A stretch of DNA of 64,000 nt from Phycisphaerae bacterium (GCA_029260135.1 JAJDDV010000149.1:1-64000), one strand, 5' to 3'; numbered from the stretch's first letter, positions 53,822-63,881 are shown. Program-made: numbers and translations. The notes: a model not told the origin generated them from the sequence alone.

Positions 53822-55258
53822 TCAATCCTCTTCATCCGGCGGCAGGTCGATCAGTAGTAGGCCTCGATGCTGCGGCGCGTGGAGTCGGAATCCCACGTCT
53901 GGGAAGTTTCGCGGGCGCTGCTCTCGGCGGACGACAGACCCACCGTCGTCTTCCAGGTTGTCGCCCACGGAGTAGATGACGATGCCATTCTCGGTGGTGA
54001 CGATCTTCAAGGAACCACCGGAGAACGGATCGACGGGAACGGCAGCGAGATACTCGGGTACCAACTGGTCGAGCGAGGTGATCATCTCGCCGGTGGCGAG
54101 GCGATACCGCTCGGCGGCCACTCCGGCGTGGGCACTGCGCATGGCTGCGGTGAGTCGCGTGTTCAACACGACGGCGCGAGACAAGCTCGGGATCATCATC
54201 CGCACGATGACCTGCGTGGCGGGGAGCTTGGGGACCTCGTTGTCGATTCGCTTGGCGGCTTTGTTGAGTTCCACCGAGTCGTCGGCTGCGTCCACAAGCC
54301 AGGTTAGTATCTCCGCGCCGCGCATCTGATTTTCGCGAATCAGCCAGTCGGGAAGAAAGGGGATCGCCGACCCTCGCCCCATGTTCCCACTGAGTTGCTG
54401 CAACGACTGTTCTCCGTCAACCAGTTCGTCGCACGTACCGACAAAGAACGCGCGTTCACCGAGCAATGCCCATTTCATGGTGTCGACTTGCAGGCGGGCG
54501 TCCAGCAACTCGAACAATTCCATAAGCTGAGCATCGTCCGGCATTCCGACGCGAAGGGTGTCCTCGATCGTTCGCGTGCCCAGCGCGAGAATCGCCATTT
54601 GCACGAGCCGACCGATGACCACCGGGTGTTCATTCAGCGTGCCGCCGAGCGCGAACTGCACGCGTGCCGATTCGACGGCGCCTTGAAGATCGTCTTGCGT
54701 CAGGCAGACCATGCCGTCTACGCGCGCGAGCTTGGCCGCATGACGCAGCGGTGCCATGTTCGGGAGCAGGATGGAGATCAGGTTCGGAGCACTCTGAATG
54801 TTGACCTTGAGCTGACCGGCCGGGACGTCGCGCAGGGCGTAGAGCCTATCGAGCAGCGGGCGAGTCTTCTCGAGGTACGCGCGCGAGGGCTCGATAGACT
54901 GGCGAGGTATCCCTGTGAAGAAATCCGCATCTGTGGAACCGGAGTCCAGCACGAACACCGGGCCGTCGTTACGCGCGAGCTGGAAGTTGTCGAACTCAGG
55001 GAGAATCTCCTCGAAGAGCAGTGCGCTGTTCTGTTCGTCGGGAATCTGTGTCCGCAACTTCTCGATCTCCTCGAGGGTGAGTGGGGTCCCGCCTTCTCGG
55101 AGCGTGGCGGCGTATCGCAGCCAGCGCGCCGTGGCGGCGCGGCCGAAGATCTGGAGCCCTCCTATCAGAACGACGAAGGCGATGAGAACGATGACGACCA
55201 GTTTGAGGCCCCAAGGCCAGCCGCGATTTACTTCATCGCCGTGGTGTGACGTTGCCAT
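53822..55258 (-). CDS. Uncharacterised single-pass membrane protein
   Basis: A 478-residue protein with one N-terminal membrane helix (about 18-40) and a large, mostly helical extracytoplasmic part. It includes a region of paired helices and a C-terminal segment with VPVDPFSGGSLKIV followed by YSVGDNLEDDGG. That last segment recalls the calcium-site loop of pseudopilins and of similar planctomycete proteins. No catalytic motif is visible. It lies 6 nt behind the transaldolase gene and 30 nt before the zinc-ribbon protein, so the three may be co-transcribed. Confidence 0.6.
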   Translation of the reverse strand: MATSHHGDEVNRGWPWGLKLVVIVLIAFVVLIGGLQIFGRAATARWLRYAATLREGGTPLTLEEIEKLRTQIPDEQNSALLFEEILPEFDNFQLARNDGPVFVLDSGSTDADFFTGIPRQSIEPSRAYLEKTRPLLDRLYALRDVPAGQLKVNIQSAPNLISILLPNMAPLRHAAKLARVDGMVCLTQDDLQGAVESARVQFALGGTLNEHPVVIGRLVQMAILALGTRTIEDTLRVGMPDDAQLMELFELLDARLQVDTMKWALLGERAFFVGTCDELVDGEQSLQQLSGNMGRGSAIPFLPDWLIRENQMRGAEILTWLVDAADDSVELNKAAKRIDNEVPKLPATQVIVRMMIPSLSRAVVLNTRLTAAMRSAHAGVAAERYRLATGEMITSLDQLVPEYLAAVPVDPFSGGSLKIVTTENGIVIYSVGDNLEDDGGSVVRREQRPRNFPDVGFRLHAPQHRGLLLIDLPPDEED

Positions 55259-55264
55259 GATAGA

Positions 55265-56383
55265 TCAGCCGGTAGCTCGTACCTTCTGCTGCTTGCCGGC
55301 GAGATTGGCCAGCAGATCTTCAAATGATTTTGCGAACGCATCGACGCCTTCGATGAGTAGTTGATCGGTGATGGCGGCCATGTCGATGTCCAAACGATCG
55401 AGCTTGCGAAACAGATCTCTTGCCGCGGTGATTTCGTCGCGAATGGTGACGGCGGCGGAGTCCTGTTGCATGACGGCCTGGATGGTCGGCGGAGGAAGCG
55501 TGTTGACGGTTCGCGGCGCGACGAGGCTGTCGATGTACTTCGTCGGCGAGTAGGCGGGGTTCTTGGTGCTCGTGCTGGCCCAGAGCGGTCGTTGCACACG
55601 TGCGCCGTCGCGAGCGAACCCGCCGAACGCTCCGGCTTCGTCGAATACCTGTTCGAAGCGTGCGTATGCCAGTCGTGCGTTGGCGACGGCTGCGCGCCCG
55701 AGTAGCGCATCCACCTCCTCACCGGCTTCTCGCCTTGCTTCGAGTATGGCGTCGACCTTGGCGTCGAGTCGGCTGACGAAGAACGATGCCACCGAACTCA
55801 CGGTCGAAAGATCGCCACCCGATTGTCTGCGCCGCTTCAGACCGGCGAGGTAGGCCTGCATCACCTTCTCGTACATCGCCGGCGAGAAGATCAGCGTGAC
55901 ATTGACGTTGATCCCTTCACCGATCAGCGTTTCGACGGCCGGGATGCCTTGATCCGTCGCAGGCACTTTGATCATGACGTTGGGGCGATTCAGGTTGGTA
56001 AAGAGCCGTCTCGCTTCGTCGATGGTCGCCTGCGTGTCGGCTGCCCATCGCGGATTCACTTCGAGGCTGACATAGCCATCGACGCCATGGGTCCGGTCAT
56101 AGACCGGTCGAAGCGTGTCGGCGGCGTCGGCGATGTCGGGGAGTACCAATCCCTCATAGAGACTCACGAGATCGTCTGTCGAGCGAAGCAGCGTGTCGAA
56201 CAGGCGATCGTAGTCCGCTGTGCCGGTGACGGCCTTCATGAGAATCGTCGGGTTGGATGTCACGCCGCCGACGCCCTGATCGATCCACCGCCGCAGCTCG
56301 CCGGCATCGAGCATGCGGCGGCTGAGGTTGTCACACCAGATGGATTGTCCCATGTCGTACAGCGATTGAATGGTATTTCCCAC
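55265..56383 (-). CDS. tal: Transaldolase
   Basis: Transaldolase transfers a dihydroxyacetone unit between pentose-phosphate intermediates. The 372-residue protein shows GVTSNPTILMKAV, VSLEVNPRWAADTQ, the Schiff-base lysine in NVMIKVPATDQG (about Lys137), INVNVTLIFSP, SVASFFVSRLDAKVD and LWASTSTKNPAYSPTKYID. Length fits the actinobacterial/planctomycete type. The GTG start at 56383 has AGGAG seven nt upstream; a longer frame to 56506 lacks one. Confidence 0.94.
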   Translation of the reverse strand: MGNTIQSLYDMGQSIWCDNLSRRMLDAGELRRWIDQGVGGVTSNPTILMKAVTGTADYDRLFDTLLRSTDDLVSLYEGLVLPDIADAADTLRPVYDRTHGVDGYVSLEVNPRWAADTQATIDEARRLFTNLNRPNVMIKVPATDQGIPAVETLIGEGINVNVTLIFSPAMYEKVMQAYLAGLKRRRQSGGDLSTVSSVASFFVSRLDAKVDAILEARREAGEEVDALLGRAAVANARLAYARFEQVFDEAGAFGGFARDGARVQRPLWASTSTKNPAYSPTKYIDSLVAPRTVNTLPPPTIQAVMQQDSAAVTIRDEITAARDLFRKLDRLDIDMAAITDQLLIEGVDAFAKSFEDLLANLAGKQQKVRATG

Positions 56384-56554
56384 GGTTGGCTCCTGGATGG
56401 CGGCGGGTGGATCCGGCCGGCGTCGCCCATCGCCTGGCTCTTGGATCGTCCCTTCGGTCCGTCGCCGGCGGTAGCGGATTATGTCATACCAGCGACGGGA
56501 TGCCAAATTCAGTCGGTGGGGTTGCGGCGCAGACGGGATATCACAGCGCCGTCT

Positions 56555-58192
56555 CTAGGGCTGGTTTTGCGGTTTCTCGGCGGGAGCCTTTGGCGTTTCT
56601 TCCACCGGCGCATCGGGGTGGGGCTGGGTAAGCGTCGCCACCAGTTCGTCCGTGGGCGCCATTCGTTCCGGAGGCCAGAGTACCCGTTCTTGTTCTCGCG
56701 CAAGATCGGCTCGCCGACGCGCACCGGCCTGGAGAACGATAGCGCCCCAGCGGTGGCCGACCACGCCGACGACGCACCCTCCGCAGGCCAGGATCGGATC
56801 GGTCAGACTCGTCACTCGGACCGGAATGAACATCTGAACGATCTCGATTCCTGCGCAGAGCAGAAGCCCCGCGACGCTGATCGTCATCAGCCGCGACATC
56901 GGTGCGACGTTCTCCACCCGTTTCCAGCTCGCCGCCAAGAGCATCGCCAGCAACGCGTAGCAGAAGAACTTCTCCATCACATCGCCCATCATCAGATCGA
57001 AACGGGCCATGAAGTAGGAAAAGAAGGGAAGGAAACCCGTTGACGCCAGTGACTGAGACGGACCGCTCACGCCAGCGTCGAAAGTCAAGGGAATGACACC
57101 CGTATAGATGATGTAGACGATGAGTGCGCGAGAGCCCCAGCGCATGAGTCCCTGCTCCCGACGATCCTGCAGACCGACCGTGAGATGCTCTCGATCACGA
57201 AGGTAGGCGGCGCGTGTAGCCAATCCCAACCACAGGCCCGCGCACCGGAACAGCGCATCCGTTACGTCGCACGGGCGCGTGACGATCGGAAGTTGAAGCA
57301 AGCTCAGCCCGATCGCGAGAGGGACTCCCAGCCACCAGATCAACATCGACGTCGATCGCCGGGAAAAGCGATAATCGCCTCGTAAGAAGGCGTGTAGCAG
57401 CCACGCGAGAACCGCAAACGAGCAGCACTCCGCCGCCCAGCGAGCCCAGCGTTTCATCTCGCGCCATTGGGCCATCGCCAGCGCCGTCGCGTCGTGACGG
57501 CGCAGGGCCTCTTGCCTGAACGCTGCATCTTGCGGCGTAGTGCCGAACGGCGTCAGTACGACGGACTTCACCGCCTGCGACAGACGCGCACGATCAAACG
57601 ACAGTGAAAACGGCATGGCCGCGAATACGACCAATCCCACCACGTATGCCTTCAGCAGCGCGGTTTGGGGACGCAGGATCCACTCGGCCGTGGCCACATT
57701 GAGCAGTCGCGGCAAGATGTAACCCGCCATCCATGCCAATGCCGCACCCAGTGAGGCGCCGATGAGATTGCTCACGAAATCAATGAGCGACGAAACGCGG
57801 ATCGACGAGTATGACTGAATCCACTCGACAAAGAAGCTCAGGCCCGCCGAGAGTATCACCGCCATCGGCCACACCAGAACACGATGCCAACCGCGATGCG
57901 AAAGACTCAGGTACAGCAGGGCTCCGACCGGCAAGTAGAGGAAGATATTGCTGACAATGTCGGGAAGCGTCCGGTGATTGACGAGGGCGCCGAACGATGA
58001 CGACGCTTCGCCGGGCGCTGGTGGGGTGTCATAATCGAAGGGGACGAATCCCGTCTGCAGAACAAACAGCAGAACCAGGGCCGTGAGCAGTTCGATGTAA
58101 TGGCGACCAAGAAATCGAAGAGCCGGATGCGCTTCGATCTCGCTCAGGATCGAGGCATCTGGAACCGTTCGGCGAGACCCTGCGTCGCGCAT
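56555..58192 (-). CDS. Membrane protein with two VanZ-like domains
   Basis: The 545-residue protein has about twelve membrane segments in two halves. Each half shows the VanZ layout: first DIVSNIFLYLPVGALLYLSL and VEWIQSYSSIRVSSLIDFVS, second a degenerate copy with FCYALLAMLLAASW and EIVQMFIPVRVTSLTDPI. VanZ homologues affect envelope physiology and antibiotic tolerance by an unknown mechanism. The C-terminal 60 residues are charged and Pro-rich. It lies 6 nt behind the lipoprotein gene and near the exopolysaccharide transferase, which suggests an envelope polysaccharide role. Confidence 0.75.
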   Translation of the reverse strand: MRDAGSRRTVPDASILSEIEAHPALRFLGRHYIELLTALVLLFVLQTGFVPFDYDTPPAPGEASSSFGALVNHRTLPDIVSNIFLYLPVGALLYLSLSHRGWHRVLVWPMAVILSAGLSFFVEWIQSYSSIRVSSLIDFVSNLIGASLGAALAWMAGYILPRLLNVATAEWILRPQTALLKAYVVGLVVFAAMPFSLSFDRARLSQAVKSVVLTPFGTTPQDAAFRQEALRRHDATALAMAQWREMKRWARWAAECCSFAVLAWLLHAFLRGDYRFSRRSTSMLIWWLGVPLAIGLSLLQLPIVTRPCDVTDALFRCAGLWLGLATRAAYLRDREHLTVGLQDRREQGLMRWGSRALIVYIIYTGVIPLTFDAGVSGPSQSLASTGFLPFFSYFMARFDLMMGDVMEKFFCYALLAMLLAASWKRVENVAPMSRLMTISVAGLLLCAGIEIVQMFIPVRVTSLTDPILACGGCVVGVVGHRWGAIVLQAGARRRADLAREQERVLWPPERMAPTDELVATLTQPHPDAPVEETPKAPAEKPQNQP

Positions 58193-58198
58193 GACGAC

Positions 58199-58972
58199 CT
58201 ATGGGCGGCGTTGACGCCGCGTTGGAGGCCAGGTCACGCCTCGCGTCGGATCGGGGGGAGGCCAGCCGGCCGGAACCGCAACGGGGGGTGACTCGTCCTG
58301 GAGGATCAGGTCGCGAATGCAGGCATGGAGGAGTTCGTCGAAGCGGGTGCGTGCCAGCGCCTGGGAATCCGTCTCCCACATGGTCGCCCCGGCGTCGGCA
58401 TTCGCCTGATTGGCGTATTCTGACTTGGCGTCCGCATGAAGAACCGCAAGTGGGCGGACGGTCTCCGTATCGTACAAAACCGCCAGCATCTCGGTCTTGT
58501 GTTCGCTCAACTCGTTTACGCCGTAGAGCAAACCGAGTCGCGCGCCCAACGCCTGAAACGCGTCGACGATCAGGTGCGGGCTGACGCGCCGACCTCCTAA
58601 GTCTACGTCGTGGATCGGAAAGACCTCGCTGACGGCCATCTGGTCGTCCAGCGTGGAATTCCACTGGAGAAACTCATTGCGGGGATCCGCCAGAAGATTG
58701 GATCGTACCCCGGGCGATGCCTCGGTACCGATCTCGATGCCGATGCGCGTCACCGCCATCGACGCGGGAAACAAACCGTGCGAAGGTGAGGCCGGAATGA
58801 TCTCATAGGCGTTCTTGGTGTGCGGTACCACGCCTGTCGAGATGTCCTCCCAGAGCACAAGGGGTCTGGGCGACCAAACCTCGGCGCGCTTTTGAGCGCA
58901 GCCGGATGCGCCGATGATGACGCCGCCGACCAACGCGGTCTTTGTCGCAGTGAATAATGGTTGTCTACTCAT
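58199..58972 (-). CDS. Uncharacterised lipoprotein
   Basis: A 257-residue protein with a lipoprotein signal (GASGC, Cys25). The mature part is alpha/beta without a recognised motif and ends in a Pro/Arg-rich tail. The start at 58972 fits the signal peptide; upstream in-frame residues to 59080 do not, although the ribosome binding site is not obvious. It shares a unit with the double VanZ protein and is divergent from the sugar transferase gene. Confidence 0.6.
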   Translation of the reverse strand: MSRQPLFTATKTALVGGVIIGASGCAQKRAEVWSPRPLVLWEDISTGVVPHTKNAYEIIPASPSHGLFPASMAVTRIGIEIGTEASPGVRSNLLADPRNEFLQWNSTLDDQMAVSEVFPIHDVDLGGRRVSPHLIVDAFQALGARLGLLYGVNELSEHKTEMLAVLYDTETVRPLAVLHADAKSEYANQANADAGATMWETDSQALARTRFDELLHACIRDLILQDESPPVAVPAGWPPPDPTRGVTWPPTRRQRRP

Positions 58973-59212
58973 AGGGTTTTTGGGGCGCACTCTGCTCGCG
59001 TTCGATTCCGGTGCGTCTTCCAAACACACACGACCTCGCCAAGTCCCTGGAAATATCGAGCGACGATGTCCGCGACTCATTCAAAATCTTCGCGATACGG
59101 ACCTTCACACACGATTCCGTTTATCGGTCCTCCGTCTCTGTGACACGCCGCGCTCACAGAACCGATAATTCACCTCGGCCGCCCAACTGTCCGATTCACT
59201 GGGGAGTCTGAT

Positions 59213-60721
59213 ATGAGGAGTGCGATGCGCATACCGGCTGCAGCGGGAGGGAACCCAGCTGTCGTTACGGCGCCGTCCGTCGGCAACCTCGTTGCCAAAG
59301 GGGACCGCGGCGAACGCTACTCCATCCGCGCGCTGACGGAGAGGTTCCTCTGGGTTATCGGTCGCGCCCTTCTGAAGCTTCCTCCATCCACGTGGCTTCT
59401 GGTCGACGTGTCGGTGCTGGCCACCGGTGTGTACGTCTCGTACTCCGTCTACCCGCCACCGGCATTGCTCGCCACGCCGCACGTAGCGCTGTGGCAGGCA
59501 CTGTCCGTATTCACATGCACGACGGTCATAGCGAGTTTGGTTTTCGGACTCTACGAACGTGAGACGTTCATGAGTCGCTCGCGCACGATGCTGCGCATGC
59601 TCCTGACGACCACGACGGCGGCCGTTTTGGCGTACGCGATCATCTACGTCGTTATGTACTCGACCGTGGCGCGGCGTGTGTCAGCACTGACATTATTCGT
59701 CTTTTTCACCGGCGGCGTGACGATTCGGCTCGGCGCATGGTGGGCCGTGCGAAAAGTCCATCGTGGATTGGTCGTCGTCGGCGGCCGCAACGTGCTGGAT
59801 TCGTTCAGCAAAGCCCAAGAGGAGGGCCTCCTCCACGAGTATCGCCTTCTCGGTTATGCCACGACCGACGAGAAGACGTTGACGTCGCCCGACACGCACG
59901 AACACCTGGGCCCCATCACGACGCTTCTGAGTCAGCTCCGCATGCACGGCGTCACCGATCTCGTGGTGGGCGACGGCGCCGCGCGCGAATCGCACGTCAT
60001 GGACTGGATGGTCCCCTGTCTCCAACAGGGGTGTCGCGTTACGAGCGAAGCCATCTTCTATGAAAAGGCTACGGGACAGATTCTCGTCGACGAAATCACG
60101 CCGTCGTGGTTTCTGTTCGCTGACCTGAAAGTCCATTGCCGACAGCAGGCAACGCTGAAGCGAATGATGGACTTGTTCACCGCGGCCGTGGGGATCTGCC
60201 TCTCGGCGCCGCTGTGGCCGCTCATCGCGCTGGTGGTCAAACTCGGCGACGGCGGTCCGGTCTTCTACTCGCAAGATCGAGTGGGGCAGAACGGCCGCAT
60301 CTTCCGCCTCTACAAGTTCCGCACCATGCGACCTGACGCCGAGAACGGCAAGAGCATCTGGTGCTCTCCGCAAGACCCGAGGGTGACGCGCGTGGGGCGT
60401 TTTCTGAGACGAAGCCGCCTGGACGAGCTGCCCCAGCTCTACAACGTTCTCATCGGGCAGATGTCCATCGTCGGTCCGCGGCCTGAACGGCCCGACATCG
60501 TTTGCGATCTTCACACGCAGATTCCCTTCTACGCCGAGCGCCATCTGGTGAAACCCGGGATCACCGGCGGGGCGCAGATCAGCTTCCGCTACGGCTCCAC
60601 GGTGGAAGACGCCAAGCGCAAACTGCAGTTCGATCTCTACTACCTCAAGCACATGTCGTTCGAGCTGGACATGATCATCCTGTTCCGCACCGCAGGCACC
60701 TTCCTCCGCGGGGGTTGCTGA
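59213..60721 (+). CDS. Polyprenyl glycosylphosphotransferase (exopolysaccharide initiation)
   Basis: Enzymes of this family move a sugar-1-phosphate from a nucleotide sugar to undecaprenyl phosphate, starting exopolysaccharide or O-antigen repeat units. The 502-residue protein has about four N-terminal membrane helices, a soluble central domain, and a C-terminal bacterial sugar transferase domain with a membrane hairpin. That domain carries KFRTMRPDAE (about 369), RRSRLDELPQLYNVLIG and MSIVGPRPERPDI (about 417-429). The layout is that of WbaP/WcaJ. The sugar is unknown. GGGGAG precedes the ATG. No further polysaccharide genes lie nearby. Confidence 0.9.
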   Translation: MRSAMRIPAAAGGNPAVVTAPSVGNLVAKGDRGERYSIRALTERFLWVIGRALLKLPPSTWLLVDVSVLATGVYVSYSVYPPPALLATPHVALWQALSVFTCTTVIASLVFGLYERETFMSRSRTMLRMLLTTTTAAVLAYAIIYVVMYSTVARRVSALTLFVFFTGGVTIRLGAWWAVRKVHRGLVVVGGRNVLDSFSKAQEEGLLHEYRLLGYATTDEKTLTSPDTHEHLGPITTLLSQLRMHGVTDLVVGDGAARESHVMDWMVPCLQQGCRVTSEAIFYEKATGQILVDEITPSWFLFADLKVHCRQQATLKRMMDLFTAAVGICLSAPLWPLIALVVKLGDGGPVFYSQDRVGQNGRIFRLYKFRTMRPDAENGKSIWCSPQDPRVTRVGRFLRRSRLDELPQLYNVLIGQMSIVGPRPERPDIVCDLHTQIPFYAERHLVKPGITGGAQISFRYGSTVEDAKRKLQFDLYYLKHMSFELDMIILFRTAGTFLRGGC

Positions 60722-61040
60722 ACCTGTACTGACGGCGACCGACGCCCGAGAACTCTCCAACGAAGGAGATTCCAGGCCACGCCACCCGCTAACTCCGATC
60801 TCCACGTAGCACTTTCGACCCTGCCCGCCGGACAGTTACGGGCGCTCCACCGGGGCCGAGGTTTCCGCCATTTTTCTTGTCAGCCGGCCCCCATGTCCCG
60901 GATACGATCACAGGGAGAGGCTTTCCTCTCCGCCGCCGGGGCCGCCGACCGCACCGTCCGCGCGACAGGTGCCGGTACGCAGCGGTTCGGGCATTGGCCG
61001 AGATTACGGAACCAGATCGCCGTTTGGCAGGAGGAGAAGA
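60722..61040. other. Intergenic region of 319 nt
   Basis: No gene, repeat or promoter with both hexamers was recognised. The right end carries GGAGGAG before the ATG at 61041. Confidence 0.5.
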
Positions 61041-63851
61041 ATGGTCGCACGTTTCTCATCGATCGTGTGCGTGATGATGCTGGGCTTCATGGGCGTGACC
61101 TCGACCGCCCAGGCGCAGGCCATGCTCGGCACCGCGTTCACCTACCAGGGCCAACTCAAGCAGGGCGACGTTCCACTCACGGGTCTCGTCGATCTGCAGT
61201 TCGCGATCTGGACGCATGAAACGGGCGGAAGCGCCATCGCGACCATCGCGCACAACGCCGTCCCGATCGATAACGGCCTGTTCACCGTCGATCTCGACTT
61301 CGGCGATGATCTGCTCTGGGGTGACAAGATTCGTTGGCTCGAAGTACAGGTTGCCTATCCCGCCGGCGCCCAGCAGGGAACCACCCTGACGCCGCGTCAG
61401 CGCATCCAGCCCACGCCATTCGCCATGGCGCTGCCGGGGTTTTGGCCTCAGCAAAACGCGACCAGCCCCAACCTGCTCGGCGGATGGGCGGGCAACATGG
61501 TTACCAACGGCGTCGTCGGCGCGACGGTCAGCGGTGGCGGCGGGCCCGGAGCGGATCCGCAATTTCCCGACTTCAACGCGGTATCCGATGATTACGGCAC
61601 CGTCAGCGGCGGGAAGCACAATCACGCGGGCAACTTTCTCCCCCCCACCGACGACGCGGTGAGCGCGACGGTCGGGGGAGGTGAGGCCAATGCCGCGTTC
61701 GCCCGCGCCGCCACGATCGCCGGCGGTTCCGGAAATTACGTCAACGCTGCATACGCCACCGTCGCCGGCGGAAAGAACAACCAAGCCACCTCGCTTTTTG
61801 CTTCGGTCGGAGGCGGCGAGACCGTTAAAGCCCAGGGCCAACATGCCGTGGCTGCGGGCGGATGGATGACGCTGGCGTCGAGCGCCGGCGCGGTCGCCTC
61901 GGGCGGCGGTTCCTTCGAAGACGGGTCCGGCGCTTGGTTTGGGCATCGAAACAGAGCGACGGGCGGCGCTTCGACCGTCCCCGGAGGGTGGGGCAACACC
62001 GCTTCGGGCGATTTCAGTCTTGCCGCCGGGCATCGAGCGAGTGCCGAGCACACCGGTTCGTTCGTGTGGGCGGATGCCACGGGTGCCCCTGATTTCCTCA
62101 ATGCCTTCAGCTCGACGGGGCCGAACCAGTTTCTCATCCGGGCCTCCGGTGGTGTCGGCATCGGCACGAACAGCCCGCAGTCGCCGCTCCACATCGCCGG
62201 CGGTAACTGGAACCTCGATGCGACGGAAGGTGACTTCAAAATCGGAGACGCCACCGCCCGAATGAAGTTCAGCATTGCGCTGGCCGGCGGAGGGCGTGGA
62301 ATTGCGCGCATTCGATCTCAAGGCGGTGCCAATGCACTGTGGCTCGGTAGCGGAACCGAGGACCTCGTTTTCATTCAGAATGGGCGCGTGGGAATCACGA
62401 CGGCGCACCCCGCCGCCACGCTCGCTGTCGGATCGTACGATACCACGCCCGGCTCGAGTCCCATCGTCGATTACAGCAAGTTGGTCGTCTTTGGAGGTGA
62501 ATACAACGCCGGAACCAACGCCGGGAACGCCGTCAAGCTGCTCATTTCGCAGTACGACAACGACGAGTCGGATATTTATCCCATCTACGCCGAAGACGAA
62601 AACCGCGGGGTCGACTTCTACGTTCGTAACCAGGCCGGATTGCGTACCGCCTACTTCGGCGGCAGCGTGGGGATCGGGACGCAGTCGTTCACGTCGAAGC
62701 TCACCGTCAACGGAATGGTCCAATCGCTCAGCAGCGGGTTCAAGTTTCCCGACGGATCAGTGCAGACCTCGGCCGCTGGTGGTGGCAGTGGGTGGTCGCT
62801 GACCGGAAACGCGGGCACAGCGCCCCGCACGAACTTCGTCGGTACGACCGACAACGTGTCGTTTGAGCTGAAAGTCGACTCGCAGCGTGCGTTGTTCCTG
62901 AGCCCGCATCCAGACGGTCCCAGCATCGTGGGGGGCTACGAGAGTAATGCGGTCGCTGTCGGCGTGGTGGGAGGGACCATCGGCGGCGGTGGTGGCAAGA
63001 CGAATGTCGCTCCGCAGTCCAAATCGAATCGGGTCGAGGACAACTTCGGAACCGTCAGCGGCGGGTGGGACAACCGTGCGGGCGACGGTGCGGGCACGAC
63101 CTCCGATGCCTCCGGTGCGACGGTCGGCGGCGGCTGGTCCAACAACGCGGCCGCCATGTTCGCCACCATCGGGGGCGGAAGCAGCAACACCGCCGGCGGA
63201 ACCGGTGCCACGGTTCCCGGCGGTGCGGACAACACGGCTGACGGTGCCTACAGCTTTGCCGCGGGACGCCATGCGCTGGCCATCCATGAGGGGACGTTCG
63301 TCTGGGCCGACAATTCCGGTGCTCCGTTTGATTCGACGGGGCCGGCGCAGTTCCTCGTCCGCGCAGCCGGCGGCGTGGGCATCGGCACGAACAATCCCGG
63401 CCCGTTCCAACTGGCGGTCGGTGGAAACGCCGCCAAGGCGGGCGGAGGGTCCTGGGCCGTTTATTCCGATAAACGGTTGAAAAAGAACATTTCGCCGCTT
63501 GGCGGTGCGTTGAGGCGTCTTTTGGCGTTGAGGGGCGTGACCTTTGAATACAAGGACGCGTCTGCTAAAATGGCGATGTCTGGATCTCAGATCGGGCTGA
63601 TCGCCCAGGAGGTCGAGAAGGTCTTCCCCCAGTGGGTGGACGAAGACACGGACGGCTTGAAGTACGTCACGGTTCGTGGTTTGGAGGCCCTTCTCGTTGA
63701 AGCGCTTCGCGAGCTGCAGCAGAACCAGCACCGCGACGTCGAGAGGTTGCGAGCCGAGACCGAAAAACTTCGAACTCGACTCCGCAGGCTCGAAGGGCTG
63801 ATCCAGCCCACAGCGCCGCAGCGTACGACGGGCGGAGCGACGGAACAGTAA
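61041..63851 (+). CDS. Secreted protein with YadA-head-like modules and C-terminal endosialidase chaperone (S74) domain
   Basis: A 936-residue exported protein (signal peptide ending TAQAQ). Residues about 27-130 form a beta module (AFTYQGQLKQ to LTPRQRIQPTPFAMA) seen at the front of similar planctomycete and Bacteroidetes proteins. Two related YadA-head-like regions follow (about 149-378 and 630-788), with many short VSGG/VAGG/IGGG repeats, each ending in a VWAD segment and GGVGIGTN. Near residue 810 SDKRLKKNISPL opens the S74 domain, an intramolecular chaperone that trimerises and then cuts itself off in phage tail spikes; the Ser-Asp at its start is the cleavage site in known members. A coiled coil ends the protein. 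A trimeric surface fibre is inferred. Confidence 0.85.
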   Translation: MVARFSSIVCVMMLGFMGVTSTAQAQAMLGTAFTYQGQLKQGDVPLTGLVDLQFAIWTHETGGSAIATIAHNAVPIDNGLFTVDLDFGDDLLWGDKIRWLEVQVAYPAGAQQGTTLTPRQRIQPTPFAMALPGFWPQQNATSPNLLGGWAGNMVTNGVVGATVSGGGGPGADPQFPDFNAVSDDYGTVSGGKHNHAGNFLPPTDDAVSATVGGGEANAAFARAATIAGGSGNYVNAAYATVAGGKNNQATSLFASVGGGETVKAQGQHAVAAGGWMTLASSAGAVASGGGSFEDGSGAWFGHRNRATGGASTVPGGWGNTASGDFSLAAGHRASAEHTGSFVWADATGAPDFLNAFSSTGPNQFLIRASGGVGIGTNSPQSPLHIAGGNWNLDATEGDFKIGDATARMKFSIALAGGGRGIARIRSQGGANALWLGSGTEDLVFIQNGRVGITTAHPAATLAVGSYDTTPGSSPIVDYSKLVVFGGEYNAGTNAGNAVKLLISQYDNDESDIYPIYAEDENRGVDFYVRNQAGLRTAYFGGSVGIGTQSFTSKLTVNGMVQSLSSGFKFPDGSVQTSAAGGGSGWSLTGNAGTAPRTNFVGTTDNVSFELKVDSQRALFLSPHPDGPSIVGGYESNAVAVGVVGGTIGGGGGKTNVAPQSKSNRVEDNFGTVSGGWDNRAGDGAGTTSDASGATVGGGWSNNAAAMFATIGGGSSNTAGGTGATVPGGADNTADGAYSFAAGRHALAIHEGTFVWADNSGAPFDSTGPAQFLVRAAGGVGIGTNNPGPFQLAVGGNAAKAGGGSWAVYSDKRLKKNISPLGGALRRLLALRGVTFEYKDASAKMAMSGSQIGLIAQEVEKVFPQWVDEDTDGLKYVTVRGLEALLVEALRELQQNQHRDVERLRAETEKLRTRLRRLEGLIQPTAPQRTTGGATEQ

Positions 63852-63881
63852 ACGCTCAGACACGGGCGGGAGAAAGAGACC

